Origin: Mesorhizobium sp. LSJC280B00
GTDB taxonomy: Bacteria > Pseudomonadota > Alphaproteobacteria > Rhizobiales > Rhizobiaceae
NCBI RefSeq assembly: GCF_000502835.1
Contig: NZ_AYVL01000006.1
Location: 66,146 to 130,145 of the forward strand
DNA length: 64,000 nucleotides
Direction: 5' to 3'
The first letter of the stretch is position 1. Each line of letters opens with the position of its first letter. Of this stretch, positions 17,863-26,360 are shown in pieces. The position numbers were made by a program, and so were the translations under genes. The notes under the pieces were generated by a model, which saw only the letters and a program-made list of their open reading frames with translations, was not told the origin of the DNA and did not search any database.

Positions 17863-18402
17863 ATGAGAAAATTAATCGTAGGCAGCTTCATTTCGCTGGA
17901 CGGCGTCATCGAAGCACCAATGGAATGGGCGTCACCGTTCTTCGACGAAGAGATGAAGGAACACTCCTATGAAAAGGCCGGCGAGGCGGATTTTTTCCTG
18001 CTCGGCCGCGTCACCTACGAAATGTTTTCGGCGCGTTGGCCGCAGGTCAAAGGCAGCAAGTACATGGATCGCATGAACGGGCTGAAGAAGCTCGTCGCGT
18101 CGCGCAGCCTCAAGGAAGTGAGCTGGAACGCGTCGCTGATCGAAGGCGACATCGCTGCCGAAATTGCCAGGATCAAGCAGCAGGCCGGCGGCAACATTTT
18201 GAAGTACGGAGTGAGCAATCTCGACCAGACGCTGCTCGCCAACAGGCTTGTCGACGAGTATCAGCTCTCGATCGTGCCGACCCGCGTCGGACATGGCAAA
18301 CGCGCTTTCCAGGATGTCGACCCGTCCCTGGTCAGACTGGAGCTTATAGATACCCACCGTTTCAAGAACGGCGTCATTACGTTGACCTATGTCCCGCTAT
18401 GA
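17863..18402 (+). CDS. RibD C-terminal/dihydrofolate reductase-like protein
   Basis: The 179-residue protein matches the RibD_C/YyaP-type family: MRKLIVGSFISLDGVIEAP at the N terminus, FLLGRVTYEMFSARWP in the middle and DEYQLSIVPTRVGHGKRAF near the end. These proteins share the dihydrofolate reductase fold and probably bind NADPH, but most have no proven reaction. GGAG at 17852 supports the ATG at 17863. Its last 14 bp overlap the sigma factor gene, so the two are probably translated together. Confidence 0.85.
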   Translation: MRKLIVGSFISLDGVIEAPMEWASPFFDEEMKEHSYEKAGEADFFLLGRVTYEMFSARWPQVKGSKYMDRMNGLKKLVASRSLKEVSWNASLIEGDIAAEIARIKQQAGGNILKYGVSNLDQTLLANRLVDEYQLSIVPTRVGHGKRAFQDVDPSLVRLELIDTHRFKNGVITLTYVPL

Positions 18403-19330
18403 TCCGTATGCCATGAAGATGCAGCCAAGACTTGACCCGACCGGGCTTTTCGACGTCCGCTACGCCGGTTTTCTGGAGACAGTCGCGCATTTGCGTGGAC
18501 GGCTGCACCGCTACTGTGCACGCATGACCGGTTCAACGCTCGACGCCGAAGACGTGATGCAAGAGGCGCTGTTCGAGGCCTATCGGAAGATCGAGAAGCT
18601 GGACGATGCGAGTGCTCTTCGCCCCTGGCTTTTTCGCATTGCACATAATCGCTGCATCGATTTTCTGCGAAGCCGGCAGGTGCGTCAGCATGCGGAGGCC
18701 AATTTCGCCGAAGACGAGATCATCCTGCCGGTCGAGCCGGCGGGCCAGGGCGCGGATCGCGCGATCGAACGGCTGGTGATCCACCTGCCGCCCAAAGAAC
18801 GCGCCTGCGTCCTGCTCAAGGACGTCTTCGACTATTCGCTGGAAGAGATCGCCGACCTCGTCGGCTCGACCGTGGGCGGCGTCAAGGCTGCGTTGAGCCG
18901 TGGCCGTTCGAAATTGGCCGCCTTGTCAGGCGACCCAATCGTCCGTTCGGAGCCCCAACGCGATCCGGAATTCCTGGAATTGCTCAGCCGCTATGTCGAA
19001 CTGTTCAACCGCCGCGATTGGGATGGGGTACGGGCGTTGACCAGCGCCGACGCACAATTGCGTGTCGCGGATTGCTTCAAGGGCAGGCTGTCGGAATCAC
19101 CTTACTTCGTTGAATATGAAAGAGCCTCGACGACCTGGAAAATGGCGGTTGGCGAGATCGATGGCCAGGCGGTGCTGCTAGTGCTCCACCATGGCGAAAA
19201 CGGTTGGAAGCCGGCCCATCCGGTTCGGATCGAAGCCGCCGGCGGGACCATAAATCGCATCGCCGATTACTATGCCTGCCCTTGGATCATGCCGGCGGCA
19301 GGTGCGGTGGTCGTTTCCAGGCCGGCCTAA
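18389..19330 (+). CDS. ECF-type sigma-70 factor with C-terminal SnoaL-like domain
   Basis: Residues about 20-95 form sigma region 2 (LDAEDVMQEALFEAYRKIEKL, PWLFRIAHNRCIDFLRSRQ). Residues about 125-175 form region 4 (LPPKERACVLLKDVFDYSLEEIADLVGSTVGGVKAALSRGRSKL). Residues about 195-300 resemble a SnoaL/NTF2 fold (LLSRYVELFNRRDWDGVRALTS). Such fused tails replace an anti-sigma factor in several ECF groups, and no anti-sigma gene is adjacent. It overlaps the DHFR-like gene by 14 bp; an ATG at 18413 is an alternative start that would remove the overlap. Confidence 0.87.
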   Translation: MSRYDPYAMKMQPRLDPTGLFDVRYAGFLETVAHLRGRLHRYCARMTGSTLDAEDVMQEALFEAYRKIEKLDDASALRPWLFRIAHNRCIDFLRSRQVRQHAEANFAEDEIILPVEPAGQGADRAIERLVIHLPPKERACVLLKDVFDYSLEEIADLVGSTVGGVKAALSRGRSKLAALSGDPIVRSEPQRDPEFLELLSRYVELFNRRDWDGVRALTSADAQLRVADCFKGRLSESPYFVEYERASTTWKMAVGEIDGQAVLLVLHHGENGWKPAHPVRIEAAGGTINRIADYYACPWIMPAAGAVVVSRPA

Positions 19331-19405
19331 CCAGCGGCAGGACATGCAAGTGGCCGGCATCAACCTCATTGAAATGGGATCGACGCCGGACAAGACATAG
19401 GCGGC

Positions 19406-20665
19406 TTACTGAAGCTTCGCCTGCAGGGCGTTGACGTCATCCGTCGTCATTTCGCCGTCGGTCGTCACCTTGCCATCGACGATCTTCCAGAGGCGGAACG
19501 GGCCGGTGATGTCGCCGTATTTGTCGAAGGCGACCGGGCCGATGACGCCTTTGTAGCGGATCGGCTTGCCATCCTTGATCAGGCCGAGCGCCTTGGCGAA
19601 CTCGTCCTTGCCGGCATAGATCGGCGTGCCGGCCGGGTCGACCGCCTTGTACATCGCGTCCTTGATCTTGGCCGGATCCTCGGAGCCGGCAATGGCGATG
19701 GCCAAGCCGACGATGGCGCCGGCATCATACGACCGGTCGGCCGCCGGGTTCGACGGTTCGATGCCCGAAAATTCCTTGTAGTTCTTGGTGAAATACTCGG
19801 TCGATGCGGTCGGACTGGTGCCGGAGGAAGTGCCGTACGCATCCTTCAGGTAATCCGCGCCAACGGATTCGATGAAGTCCGGGCTGTTCATGCCGTCATT
19901 GAGCAGGAATTTCTGGACACCGCCCTGCGAAATCCAGGTGCGGGCGATGGTTGCGCCGTCGACAGGCGTGCTGACGAGATAAAGCCCGTCGGGCTCGCCA
20001 GCCATCGCCGCCGTCACTTCCGAGGCATAGCTCGACTGCTTTTCATTGTAGGGCGTGTCGGAGACAATGGTGCCGCCGAGTGCCTTATAGGCGCGCGAAA
20101 ATTCCGCCACCATGTTGACGCCGAAGTCGTTGTTGACGTGGATGACCGACAGCTTCTTGAAGCCTTTGTCGATGGCATATTTGGCGGCAGCGACGCCCTG
20201 CAGCGCATCAGATGTGATGGTGCGGAAGAAGATGCCGTTGGTCTTGCCGTCGCGCCCGAGCGCCGTCAGCGTCGGCGACGAGGAAGCAGGCGACACCTGG
20301 ACTATCTTGGCCGGAGCGGTGACCGAGGTCAGGATCGGGATCGACACCGAGGAGATGATGCCGCCGATGATCACCGGCACCTTCTTGACCTGCACGAGCT
20401 GCGTCGCGGCGTCGACCGCAATGTTGCCCTGGCTCTGGCTGTCGCGCGTGTCGGTCGCGAGATCGCAGCCGCGGACGCCGCCCGCATCGTTGATGTCGCG
20501 GAAGGCCATCTCGACCGATTTGGCGCCGGCCTGGCCGTACTCGCCGGCCGGGCCTGTCAGTTCCATGACGAGGCCGACGGTGATCTTGCAATCGGCGGCT
20601 TGCGCTGCGCCGGCCGCTGTCAGCAGTGCGAGCGCGGTGGTGATCTGAAGTATGGTCTTTTTCAT
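19406..20665 (-). CDS. Branched-chain amino acid-type ABC transporter substrate-binding protein
   Basis: The 419-residue protein has a Sec signal peptide (MKKTILQITTALALLTAAG, cleavage after AQA near residue 23). It has the Peripla_BP_6/LivJ fold: ITVGLVMELTGPAGEYGQAGAKSVEMA, the VIIGGIISSVSIPI loop and DAYGTSSGTSP. It is the last gene of the minus-strand operon that begins with the GntR regulator. The matching ATPases and permeases lie on the opposite strand at 23912-27334. Its ligand is unknown; Liv-type binding proteins in rhizobia accept amino acids, amides and aromatic acids. Confidence 0.9.
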   Translation of the reverse strand: MKKTILQITTALALLTAAGAAQAADCKITVGLVMELTGPAGEYGQAGAKSVEMAFRDINDAGGVRGCDLATDTRDSQSQGNIAVDAATQLVQVKKVPVIIGGIISSVSIPILTSVTAPAKIVQVSPASSSPTLTALGRDGKTNGIFFRTITSDALQGVAAAKYAIDKGFKKLSVIHVNNDFGVNMVAEFSRAYKALGGTIVSDTPYNEKQSSYASEVTAAMAGEPDGLYLVSTPVDGATIARTWISQGGVQKFLLNDGMNSPDFIESVGADYLKDAYGTSSGTSPTASTEYFTKNYKEFSGIEPSNPAADRSYDAGAIVGLAIAIAGSEDPAKIKDAMYKAVDPAGTPIYAGKDEFAKALGLIKDGKPIRYKGVIGPVAFDKYGDITGPFRLWKIVDGKVTTDGEMTTDDVNALQAKLQ

Positions 20666-20713
20666 TGTTGTTCCCCTTTCGTTACACGACTCTCATTGAT
20701 GTCTTGAGCCTGT

Positions 20714-21154
20714 TCAGCCTTCCGGCATCTGCAGCCAGGTTTCATGCAGATGTCGCCATTCGACGCCGTTGGGCGCCGATGAACTGGTGGTGAAAACGGC
20801 ACTCGAGCGGCGGCGGCTATGTTTGCCGGCGCGCTGCTGCGCTTCGATGTAGCTGACGACGATCGTGTCGCCTTGTTGCCAGCCGGCCCGGATTTCCTCG
20901 ATCGAGATGGTGAAATCGCCGTCACAAGTGGCGCGGCTTGCCCTGACATGGTCGAGCACCGCGTCACGATCGAGGACCTGGCCATCCGGCACAACCATGC
21001 AGAAGCCTTCGCCCATGACGCGTTCGAAGCGCCTGAAATCTGCATTGTCCGCACTCGCCGCATTGAACCAGTCGACGAAGAAGCGGTGGAGATCGACCAC
21101 CTCGGCGCTGGCGCGGGAAAGCAAGGAGGGCTTTTCGTCCATGGCCGCGTTCAT
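20714..21154 (-). CDS. DUF4440/SnoaL-like (NTF2-fold) protein
   Basis: The 146-residue protein looks like a single NTF2-fold domain: EVVDLHRFFVDWFNAASADNADF, RFERVMGEGFCMVVPDGQVLDRDAVLDHVRAS, and a C-terminal strand pair VEWRHLHETWLQMPEG. Family members are small binding or catalytic barrels with varied roles. It overlaps the aldo/keto reductase stop by 4 bp and is followed by the binding-protein gene, so it belongs to this operon's unknown pathway. Confidence 0.75.
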   Translation of the reverse strand: MNAAMDEKPSLLSRASAEVVDLHRFFVDWFNAASADNADFRRFERVMGEGFCMVVPDGQVLDRDAVLDHVRASRATCDGDFTISIEEIRAGWQQGDTIVVSYIEAQQRAGKHSRRRSSAVFTTSSSAPNGVEWRHLHETWLQMPEG

Positions 21155-22206
21155 TTCCTGCCTGCATTCAAATTGTAATGCATGATCGAGCCGTGGCGGC
21201 CGTGACGGTCGCGTTCCAATGTGTAGACGTCGCCCAGCGGCCCACGGCTTTGCGCGATCACGGCAGCGATCCTCGCCCGGTCGTCGGCATCGAGCGCGAC
21301 GTCCATGATTCTGGCATTGGCAAGGGCGTGCGCCTGGTTGCGGGCGCCGACGATGACGGCCGCCACTTGCGGCTGCTCCAGCACCCAGGCGCTGGCGATG
21401 GTGGCGATATCGACGCCGTGGCGGTCGGCGACGGCCTTCAGTGTGCGAAGCAACTCCTGGAAAAGCTCCCAGCCACCAAAGTCGTCAATGATCAGCTTGT
21501 ATTTGACCAGCGATCGGTTTTCGAGCGGCGTCTGCGGCTCGGCAGCGCTAAGCCATTTTTCGCTGAGGAAGCCGCCCGCCACCGAACCGTAGCAGAGGAA
21601 ACTGACGCCGTGCCGGCTGGCGAGCGCTGCAAGTCTGTTGGCTGGCCGCTGGTCGAGCACCGAGTATTGCAATTGCTGGCTGACCAGCGGCACACCGGCG
21701 GCCAGGATCTCGGCCAACCGCGGCGTGTCGAAGTTCGTGGTGCCGATGTTGCGCACCTTGCCTTCCCTGCGGATTTCGTTGAGCCAGCCCATCGCTTCGA
21801 CGTAGCCGGGCAGCGCATAGTCCCACCAGTGGAACTGCACGAGATCGAGCCGCTCGGTCTTCAGCCGCCGCAGCGACTGCTCGACGATGCCTCTGATGTA
21901 GTCGCGGCTGATATTGGAAAGCCTTTCCAGGTCAGGCACCAGCTTGGTGTGCACCTTCATTTTGGTGGCAGCGTCGAGGCCACGCTCATTGGCAAGGCGC
22001 AGGCGCGCCGCGCCGATCAGCTCTTCGACACCGGTATAGATATCGGCGCAATCATAGGTCCTGATGCCGGCGTCGAAGGTGGCGATCAGGTCAGTTACCG
22101 CCTGTTGGCGGTCGATCGCGCCGTGCCCGCCGGCAAGCTGCCAGCCGCCGCGAATAACGCGCGAGATCGTGTAGCCGGGGCTGAGCTCGAAAGCCTTGGC
22201 GGTCAT
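21151..22206 (-). CDS. Aldo/keto reductase
   Basis: The 351-residue protein is a TIM-barrel aldo/keto reductase. The catalytic tetrad is visible: Asp and Tyr in TYDCADIYTGVEELIG (about residues 50-65), Lys in DAATKMKVHTK and His in LVQFHWWDYALPG. The NADPH-binding end reads VAAVIVGARNQAHALANA. It overlaps both neighbours by 4 bp, as part of the GntR-DUF3830-TIGR04076-AKR-DUF4440-binding protein operon. It probably reduces or oxidises a sugar-like or cyclic carbonyl compound imported by the Liv-type transporter. Confidence 0.92.
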   Translation of the reverse strand: MTAKAFELSPGYTISRVIRGGWQLAGGHGAIDRQQAVTDLIATFDAGIRTYDCADIYTGVEELIGAARLRLANERGLDAATKMKVHTKLVPDLERLSNISRDYIRGIVEQSLRRLKTERLDLVQFHWWDYALPGYVEAMGWLNEIRREGKVRNIGTTNFDTPRLAEILAAGVPLVSQQLQYSVLDQRPANRLAALASRHGVSFLCYGSVAGGFLSEKWLSAAEPQTPLENRSLVKYKLIIDDFGGWELFQELLRTLKAVADRHGVDIATIASAWVLEQPQVAAVIVGARNQAHALANARIMDVALDADDRARIAAVIAQSRGPLGDVYTLERDRHGRHGSIMHYNLNAGRK

Positions 22207-22562
22207 CTCCGGTCATTCTCCTTCGGCAGCGGCACCGCCGTCGTTTCGGCATGGCTGAACCGCCGCTTGCCGGTCCTGACGATCCGGAGCCGGCTGGCAC
22301 AATTGGGATCCGGACAAGCGATCTCGGCGTCCGACGTCATCCAGTCGTTCCTGTGGGTCGGGCGCTGCTTTGCGGCCAGAAGCGGCAACACTGCCGCAAT
22401 GGAATAGATCGAGAAACCTTGCCCCGCCGGCATCGACAGCATCTCGCCGTTCAACTCGAAATAGTCGCCGGGCTTGGCGCCGCAATAGATCGGCTTGCCC
22501 TCGGGGATAACCGCCTCGACGCGAAGGTCGAAGAGTTCGAAACTGTCGTCGGTCTCAGCCAT
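22203..22562 (-). CDS. TIGR04076-type small protein
   Basis: The 119-residue protein shows the pattern of the TIGR04076 family: a first strand FELFDLRVEAVI, the GAKPGDYFELNG turn, a central FSIYSIAAVLPLLAA helix, and the closing IACPDPNCASRLRIVRTGKR. The cysteine pair CPDPNC could bind metal. Function is not established. Members are often found beside oxidoreductases, as here next to an aldo/keto reductase, which it overlaps by 4 bp. Confidence 0.7.
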   Translation of the reverse strand: MAETDDSFELFDLRVEAVIPEGKPIYCGAKPGDYFELNGEMLSMPAGQGFSIYSIAAVLPLLAAKQRPTHRNDWMTSDAEIACPDPNCASRLRIVRTGKRRFSHAETTAVPLPKENDRR

Positions 22563-23051
22563 TCAGATCTCCACCCGGGTGAAGGTGATGTCGCAGGCAC
22601 CGTTGCGGCGGATCACGCCACAAGCGGCTGCGAATTTATCGCGATCCTCAGGCACCACCTGCGCGACGACGCTTCCGGCAAGCCAGCCGATCGGGAACAG
22701 CAGGCGTGCACCCGCTCCGTAGAACAGGCCGACGTCAAAGATGGCATTCGGGTTGCCGCCCCACATGCGCGGCGGCACGTAGGACAACACGATGTCGCCC
22801 GGCTGCGGCGTCAGCGTTGCGTTCTCCGCTGGCAAGGGCCTGGCATAGGTTTGGCCCTCAAGTTCGGCTGATGGAACCGGGCAGGAGATTTCCGGCCCCG
22901 TCCACATAGCATGGATGCCGGCAACGACGCGCGGCTGCTCGAGATACGCCAGCAGGAAGGCAGCGTTGTCGGGCGCCTTTTCAGGCAACAGCAGCGCGGT
23001 CACGGAAAGCATCGAGTGTGGCTCGGTGATGTTGATGCCAGGCACCGTCAT
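22563..23051 (-). CDS. DUF3830-like protein
   Basis: The 162-residue protein resembles DUF3830 proteins, small cyclophilin-like barrels. It has LLPEKAPDNAAFLLAYL (compare the family's EKAPNTV-type segment), ATLTPQPGDIVLSY, and LLFPIGWLAGSVVAQVV near the end. No enzymatic function is established for the family. I chose the ATG at 23051 because AGAGGG precedes it; upstream the frame runs inside the GntR gene. It follows GntR by 5 bp and directly abuts the TIGR04076 gene. Confidence 0.65.
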   Translation of the reverse strand: MTVPGINITEPHSMLSVTALLLPEKAPDNAAFLLAYLEQPRVVAGIHAMWTGPEISCPVPSAELEGQTYARPLPAENATLTPQPGDIVLSYVPPRMWGGNPNAIFDVGLFYGAGARLLFPIGWLAGSVVAQVVPEDRDKFAAACGVIRRNGACDITFTRVEI

Positions 23052-23056
23052 GCCCT

Positions 23057-23785
23057 CTATCCTTCTTTGCTTGTGGATTGGAGCTTGTCGCGCAGAAAGG
23101 CGAAGGGCCGGCTGATGTCGGCCACCAGCGCCTCGCGCGCCGCTTGCGCATCCTGCCTGGAAAGCGCTGCGACGATGCTGCGGTGGTAGTGGGCCGTATC
23201 GACCTCGCCGGCGTCGGAGAAGGCGTAAATGGCAACGCGGATGCAAGGCCCGGATTGCAACCACAGGCTCTCGATCATCGGGATCAGCACGGCGGAACCG
23301 CAGCAACGGTAGATCTCGAAATGGAAGCTCTGGTTGAGCGTGGCCTCGCGGTCGATATCCTTCTTGTGCTTCAGCGCCCGCATCTCGTCCCACTCGCCGA
23401 GCATGGCTTCGACCGAAGCGATCTGGCGCGGGTTCATGCGCGTGGCGGCCAGGGCGATCGCTTCGCCCTCGATCAGGGAGCGGGCCCGCAAGAGGTCGTC
23501 GATGCGCTCCAGCGTGATCGGCGGCACGCGCACTGAGCGGTTGGGAAGCGCCTCCAGCGCCTTCTCGGTGATCAGCCGTCCGAGCGCCTCGCGCACCGGC
23601 ATGGTGCTGGTGACCAGCGCGTCGGCGAGGCCGCGGATGGTCAGAACCTGGCTCGGCTCGAAAAGACCGCCGATCAAGGCGCGGCGCAGCTCCGAATAGA
23701 CGCGATCCTGCACGGTCTCGCGGCCGACCGGCGTAAGCTGGGCTGCGATCATCTCATTGTTCTTTTCGATGGCGGCCTTCTGCAT
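23057..23785 (-). CDS. GntR-family transcriptional regulator, FCD (FadR) subfamily
   Basis: The 242-residue protein has a GntR winged helix at about residues 20-85 (VYSELRRALIGGLFEPSQVLTIRGLADALVTSTMPVREALGRL) and an all-helical FCD effector domain (LLRARSLIEGEAIALAATRMNP, NQSFHFEIYRCCGS with metal-site histidines). The ATG at 23785 was preferred to the TTG at 23791. It heads the minus-strand operon and is divergent from the Liv-type ABC genes. Direct repeats at 23840-23863 between them are a likely operator. Confidence 0.9.
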   Translation of the reverse strand: MQKAAIEKNNEMIAAQLTPVGRETVQDRVYSELRRALIGGLFEPSQVLTIRGLADALVTSTMPVREALGRLITEKALEALPNRSVRVPPITLERIDDLLRARSLIEGEAIALAATRMNPRQIASVEAMLGEWDEMRALKHKKDIDREATLNQSFHFEIYRCCGSAVLIPMIESLWLQSGPCIRVAIYAFSDAGEVDTAHYHRSIVAALSRQDAQAAREALVADISRPFAFLRDKLQSTSKEG

Positions 23786-23839
23786 AGGCAATCCCGGTCT
23801 TGGCCGTTTTCGGCTTGCGGAAGAAATTAAAGCCGAATA

Positions 23840-23863
23840 GCGTGATCAAAGCAAGCGTGATCA
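23840..23863. promoter_or_regulatory. Direct repeats, candidate GntR operator
   Basis: GCGTGATCA occurs at 23840-23848 and again at 23855-23863 (AGCGTGATCA counting one base more), spaced 15 bp start to start. Each contains the palindrome TGATCA. They sit in the 126 bp between the divergent GntR and LivG-type genes, as expected for a local FadR-type operator. Confidence 0.5.
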
Positions 23864-23911
23864 CAAATCAAATCATAGGCGACGAAGATCGCTTTTCGGC
23901 CAGAGGAATTG

Positions 23912-24709
23912 ATGAGCGACACGACGGAACGGCAGGAGGAGATCCGTACGCCGGTCCTCACGGCCAGGAACGTCCTCAGACGCTTCGGCGGCCTGGTCGC
24001 GGTCAACAATGTCTCGTTCGACGTCCGGCCGGGCGAAATACTTGGCCTTATCGGCCCGAACGGCGCCGGCAAGACCACGATGTTCGACCTGCTCGCCGGC
24101 AGCATTCTGCCGACCAGCGGCGAAATCCTCCTCAACGGCGTATCGGTGTCGGGGGAAGCTGCCCATCGCCGCATTGGCCGCGGCCTTGGCCGCACGTTCC
24201 AGATCCCCCGGCCCTTGCCTAACCTGACGCTGATCGAAAACGTTATGCTGGCCGCGCAAGGGCAGGCCGGAGAAAAACTGCTCGCCAATTTCCTGACGCC
24301 CCGGCGGGTCGCTGCCGAAGAAAGGGCTGCCGAGACAAGAGCCGTCGAACTGCTCGAGCTCGTCACGATCGCTCACCTCGCGCGCGAACCTGCGCGCGTG
24401 CTTTCAGGCGGCCAGCGCAAGCTGCTCGAACTGGCCCGCGTGATGATGGCCGACCCGGCGATCATCCTGCTCGACGAGCCGGCGGCCGGGGTCAACGCAA
24501 CCCTGCTCGAGATCATTATCGACCGCATCCGCGACATCAATGCGCGCGGCATCACCTTCCTGCTGATCGAGCACAATATCGACATGGTGACGCGGCTTTG
24601 CCACCGCGTGCTGGTCATGGCGAGCGGGCAGCTTCTGTGCGAAGGCACCCCGGAGGAGGTGGCGCGCGACCCGCGCGTCATCGAGGCCTACCTCGGAGGC
24701 ACGGCATGA
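23912..24709 (+). CDS. Branched-chain amino acid-type ABC transporter ATPase, LivG-like
   Basis: The 265-residue ATPase has Walker A GPNGAGKTTM (about residue 48), the LivG-type FQIPRPLPNLTLIENV Q-loop, signature LSGGQRKLLELARVM and Walker B IILLDEPAAGVN. The C-terminal VIEAYLGG is typical for LivG. The ATG at 23912 has AGAGGA upstream; an in-frame TTG lies directly before it. It forms an ATPase pair with the LivF-like protein, which it overlaps by ATGA. Confidence 0.93.
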   Translation: MSDTTERQEEIRTPVLTARNVLRRFGGLVAVNNVSFDVRPGEILGLIGPNGAGKTTMFDLLAGSILPTSGEILLNGVSVSGEAAHRRIGRGLGRTFQIPRPLPNLTLIENVMLAAQGQAGEKLLANFLTPRRVAAEERAAETRAVELLELVTIAHLAREPARVLSGGQRKLLELARVMMADPAIILLDEPAAGVNATLLEIIIDRIRDINARGITFLLIEHNIDMVTRLCHRVLVMASGQLLCEGTPEEVARDPRVIEAYLGGTA

Positions 24710-25455
24710 GCCAAAAGGTACTCGATGTCCGCGATCTCGAAGCCGGCTACGAGCCTGGCGTTCCGATCGTGCGCGGCGCTTCGATCACCGTCGACCAGGG
24801 CGAGATCGTCGTCGTTCTCGGTCCCAACGGCGCCGGCAAGTCGAGCCTTATCAAGGCCATCGCCGGCCTTGTCCCGATCACCGGCGGCACGGTGCTGCTG
24901 GACGGCAAGAATATCACGGCGTCGCCCGCTCACATCATGGTCCGCCTTGGCCTTGCCTTCGTGCCACAGACAGAGAACATCTTCCCGCTGATGTCGGTCG
25001 AGGACAATCTCAGGGTCGCCTGCGGCATCCTGAGGCCGCGCGAGGTCCCAGCCCGCATCGAGGAAATGTATGCGGCCTTTCCCGATCTTGCCCGTCAGCG
25101 CAGAACGGCCGCGGGCAATCTGTCGGGTGGACAGCGGCAGATGCTGGCCGTCGCCCGGGCGTTGATCGTCCATCCCAAGGTGCTGGTGCTCGACGAGCCG
25201 TCGGCCGGCCTGTCGCCGAAATTCGTGGCGATGGTGCTCGAGATGCTGGCCGGCATCCGAAAGTCCGGCGTCACCATTCTGCTGGTCGAACAGAACGCCA
25301 AGGCAGCGCTTGCCATTGGAGACCGCGCCTATGTGCTGGTCGAGGGCAAGGAGCGGCACCAGGGCGTCGCCTCCGAGCTCTGGAACGACCCGGTCGTCGC
25401 TGAACTCTATCTTGGCCAGCGCCGCCTCGACCTTGGACAAGGAAGCGCGGCATGA
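24706..25455 (+). CDS. Branched-chain amino acid-type ABC transporter ATPase, LivF-like
   Basis: The 249-residue ATPase has GPNGAGKSSLIK (about residue 40), FVPQTENIFPLMSVEDNL, signature LSGGQRQMLAVARAL and Walker B VLVLDEPSAGLSPK, the last being characteristic of LivF. The end PVVAELYLGQ is also typical. It starts in the LivG ATGA overlap and ends in an ATGA overlap with the LivH-like permease, so the transporter genes are tightly coupled. Confidence 0.93.
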   Translation: MSQKVLDVRDLEAGYEPGVPIVRGASITVDQGEIVVVLGPNGAGKSSLIKAIAGLVPITGGTVLLDGKNITASPAHIMVRLGLAFVPQTENIFPLMSVEDNLRVACGILRPREVPARIEEMYAAFPDLARQRRTAAGNLSGGQRQMLAVARALIVHPKVLVLDEPSAGLSPKFVAMVLEMLAGIRKSGVTILLVEQNAKAALAIGDRAYVLVEGKERHQGVASELWNDPVVAELYLGQRRLDLGQGSAA

Positions 25456-26360
25456 ACCTGCAATTCGTCGTCGACGGACTGCTGGCAGGGTCGATGATCG
25501 GCCTCGGCGCCATCGGCGTGACACTCACCTATTCGATCCTGCGCTTCTCGAACTTCGCCCATGGCGACTTCATGGCCTGGGGCGCCTATGCGACGCTCGC
25601 CGTGGTTGGCGCCATTGGCGCGATTTTCGGCAAGATCGCGCCGATCGCGCCCCTCTCCTTCGGTTGGCCGCTGATCGTCGCGCTCATCATCGGCATGGCG
25701 GCCACCGGCCTGCTGGCGCTGGCGCTCGACATGGTGCTGTTCGCGCGGCTGCGGGCCAAGGGCCAGGCGATCATCGTGGTGATGGCGAGCTTCGGCGCCT
25801 CGATGGCGCTGAGAAGCCTGCTCGAATTCATCTTCACCTCGCGTCCGACCTATTTCAGCCGGGCGATCCAGATCGCCATGCCGATAGGTTTCGGCATCCG
25901 CATCACCCCGGACCAGATCGCGCTGCTGCTGCTGACCGCCGTGCTGGTGCTCGGCGTGCATCTCCTGATGACGCGGACCCAGACCGGCCGCTCGATGCAG
26001 GCATTGAGCCAGAACGCGGCACTTGCCCGCATCGTCGGCATCGACGTCGCCAGGGTGGTGCGCGTCACCTGGATCATCGGCGGCGCGCTGGCCTGCGTCG
26101 CCGGCGTCATGATCGGCATTCTCATCCAGATCCGCCCGTTCATGGGTTTCGAGATGCTGCTGCCGATGTTCGCGGCCGCCATCCTCGGCGGCATCGGCAG
26201 CGTGCCCGGCGCCGTTCTCGGCGGCCTGATCATCGGCATGGCCGAAGCGGCTGCCGTGCAATTGATCGGCGCCGAATGGCGGGCAGCCGTCTCGTTCATC
26301 ATCCTGATGGCGGTGCTGTTCGTGCGGCCCATCGGCCTTTTCGGAGTGAGGGAACGCTGA
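25452..26360 (+). CDS. Branched-chain amino acid-type ABC transporter permease, LivH-like
   Basis: The 302-residue membrane protein has the LivH N terminus (FVVDGLLAGSMIGLGAIGVTLTYSILRFSNFAHGDFMAWG) and, near the end, the GGIGSVPGAVLGGLIIGMAEA loop that contacts the ATPase. About eight hydrophobic segments are visible. It is joined to the genes on both sides by overlapping stop and start codons. Confidence 0.93.
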   Translation: MNLQFVVDGLLAGSMIGLGAIGVTLTYSILRFSNFAHGDFMAWGAYATLAVVGAIGAIFGKIAPIAPLSFGWPLIVALIIGMAATGLLALALDMVLFARLRAKGQAIIVVMASFGASMALRSLLEFIFTSRPTYFSRAIQIAMPIGFGIRITPDQIALLLLTAVLVLGVHLLMTRTQTGRSMQALSQNAALARIVGIDVARVVRVTWIIGGALACVAGVMIGILIQIRPFMGFEMLLPMFAAAILGGIGSVPGAVLGGLIIGMAEAAAVQLIGAEWRAAVSFIILMAVLFVRPIGLFGVRER

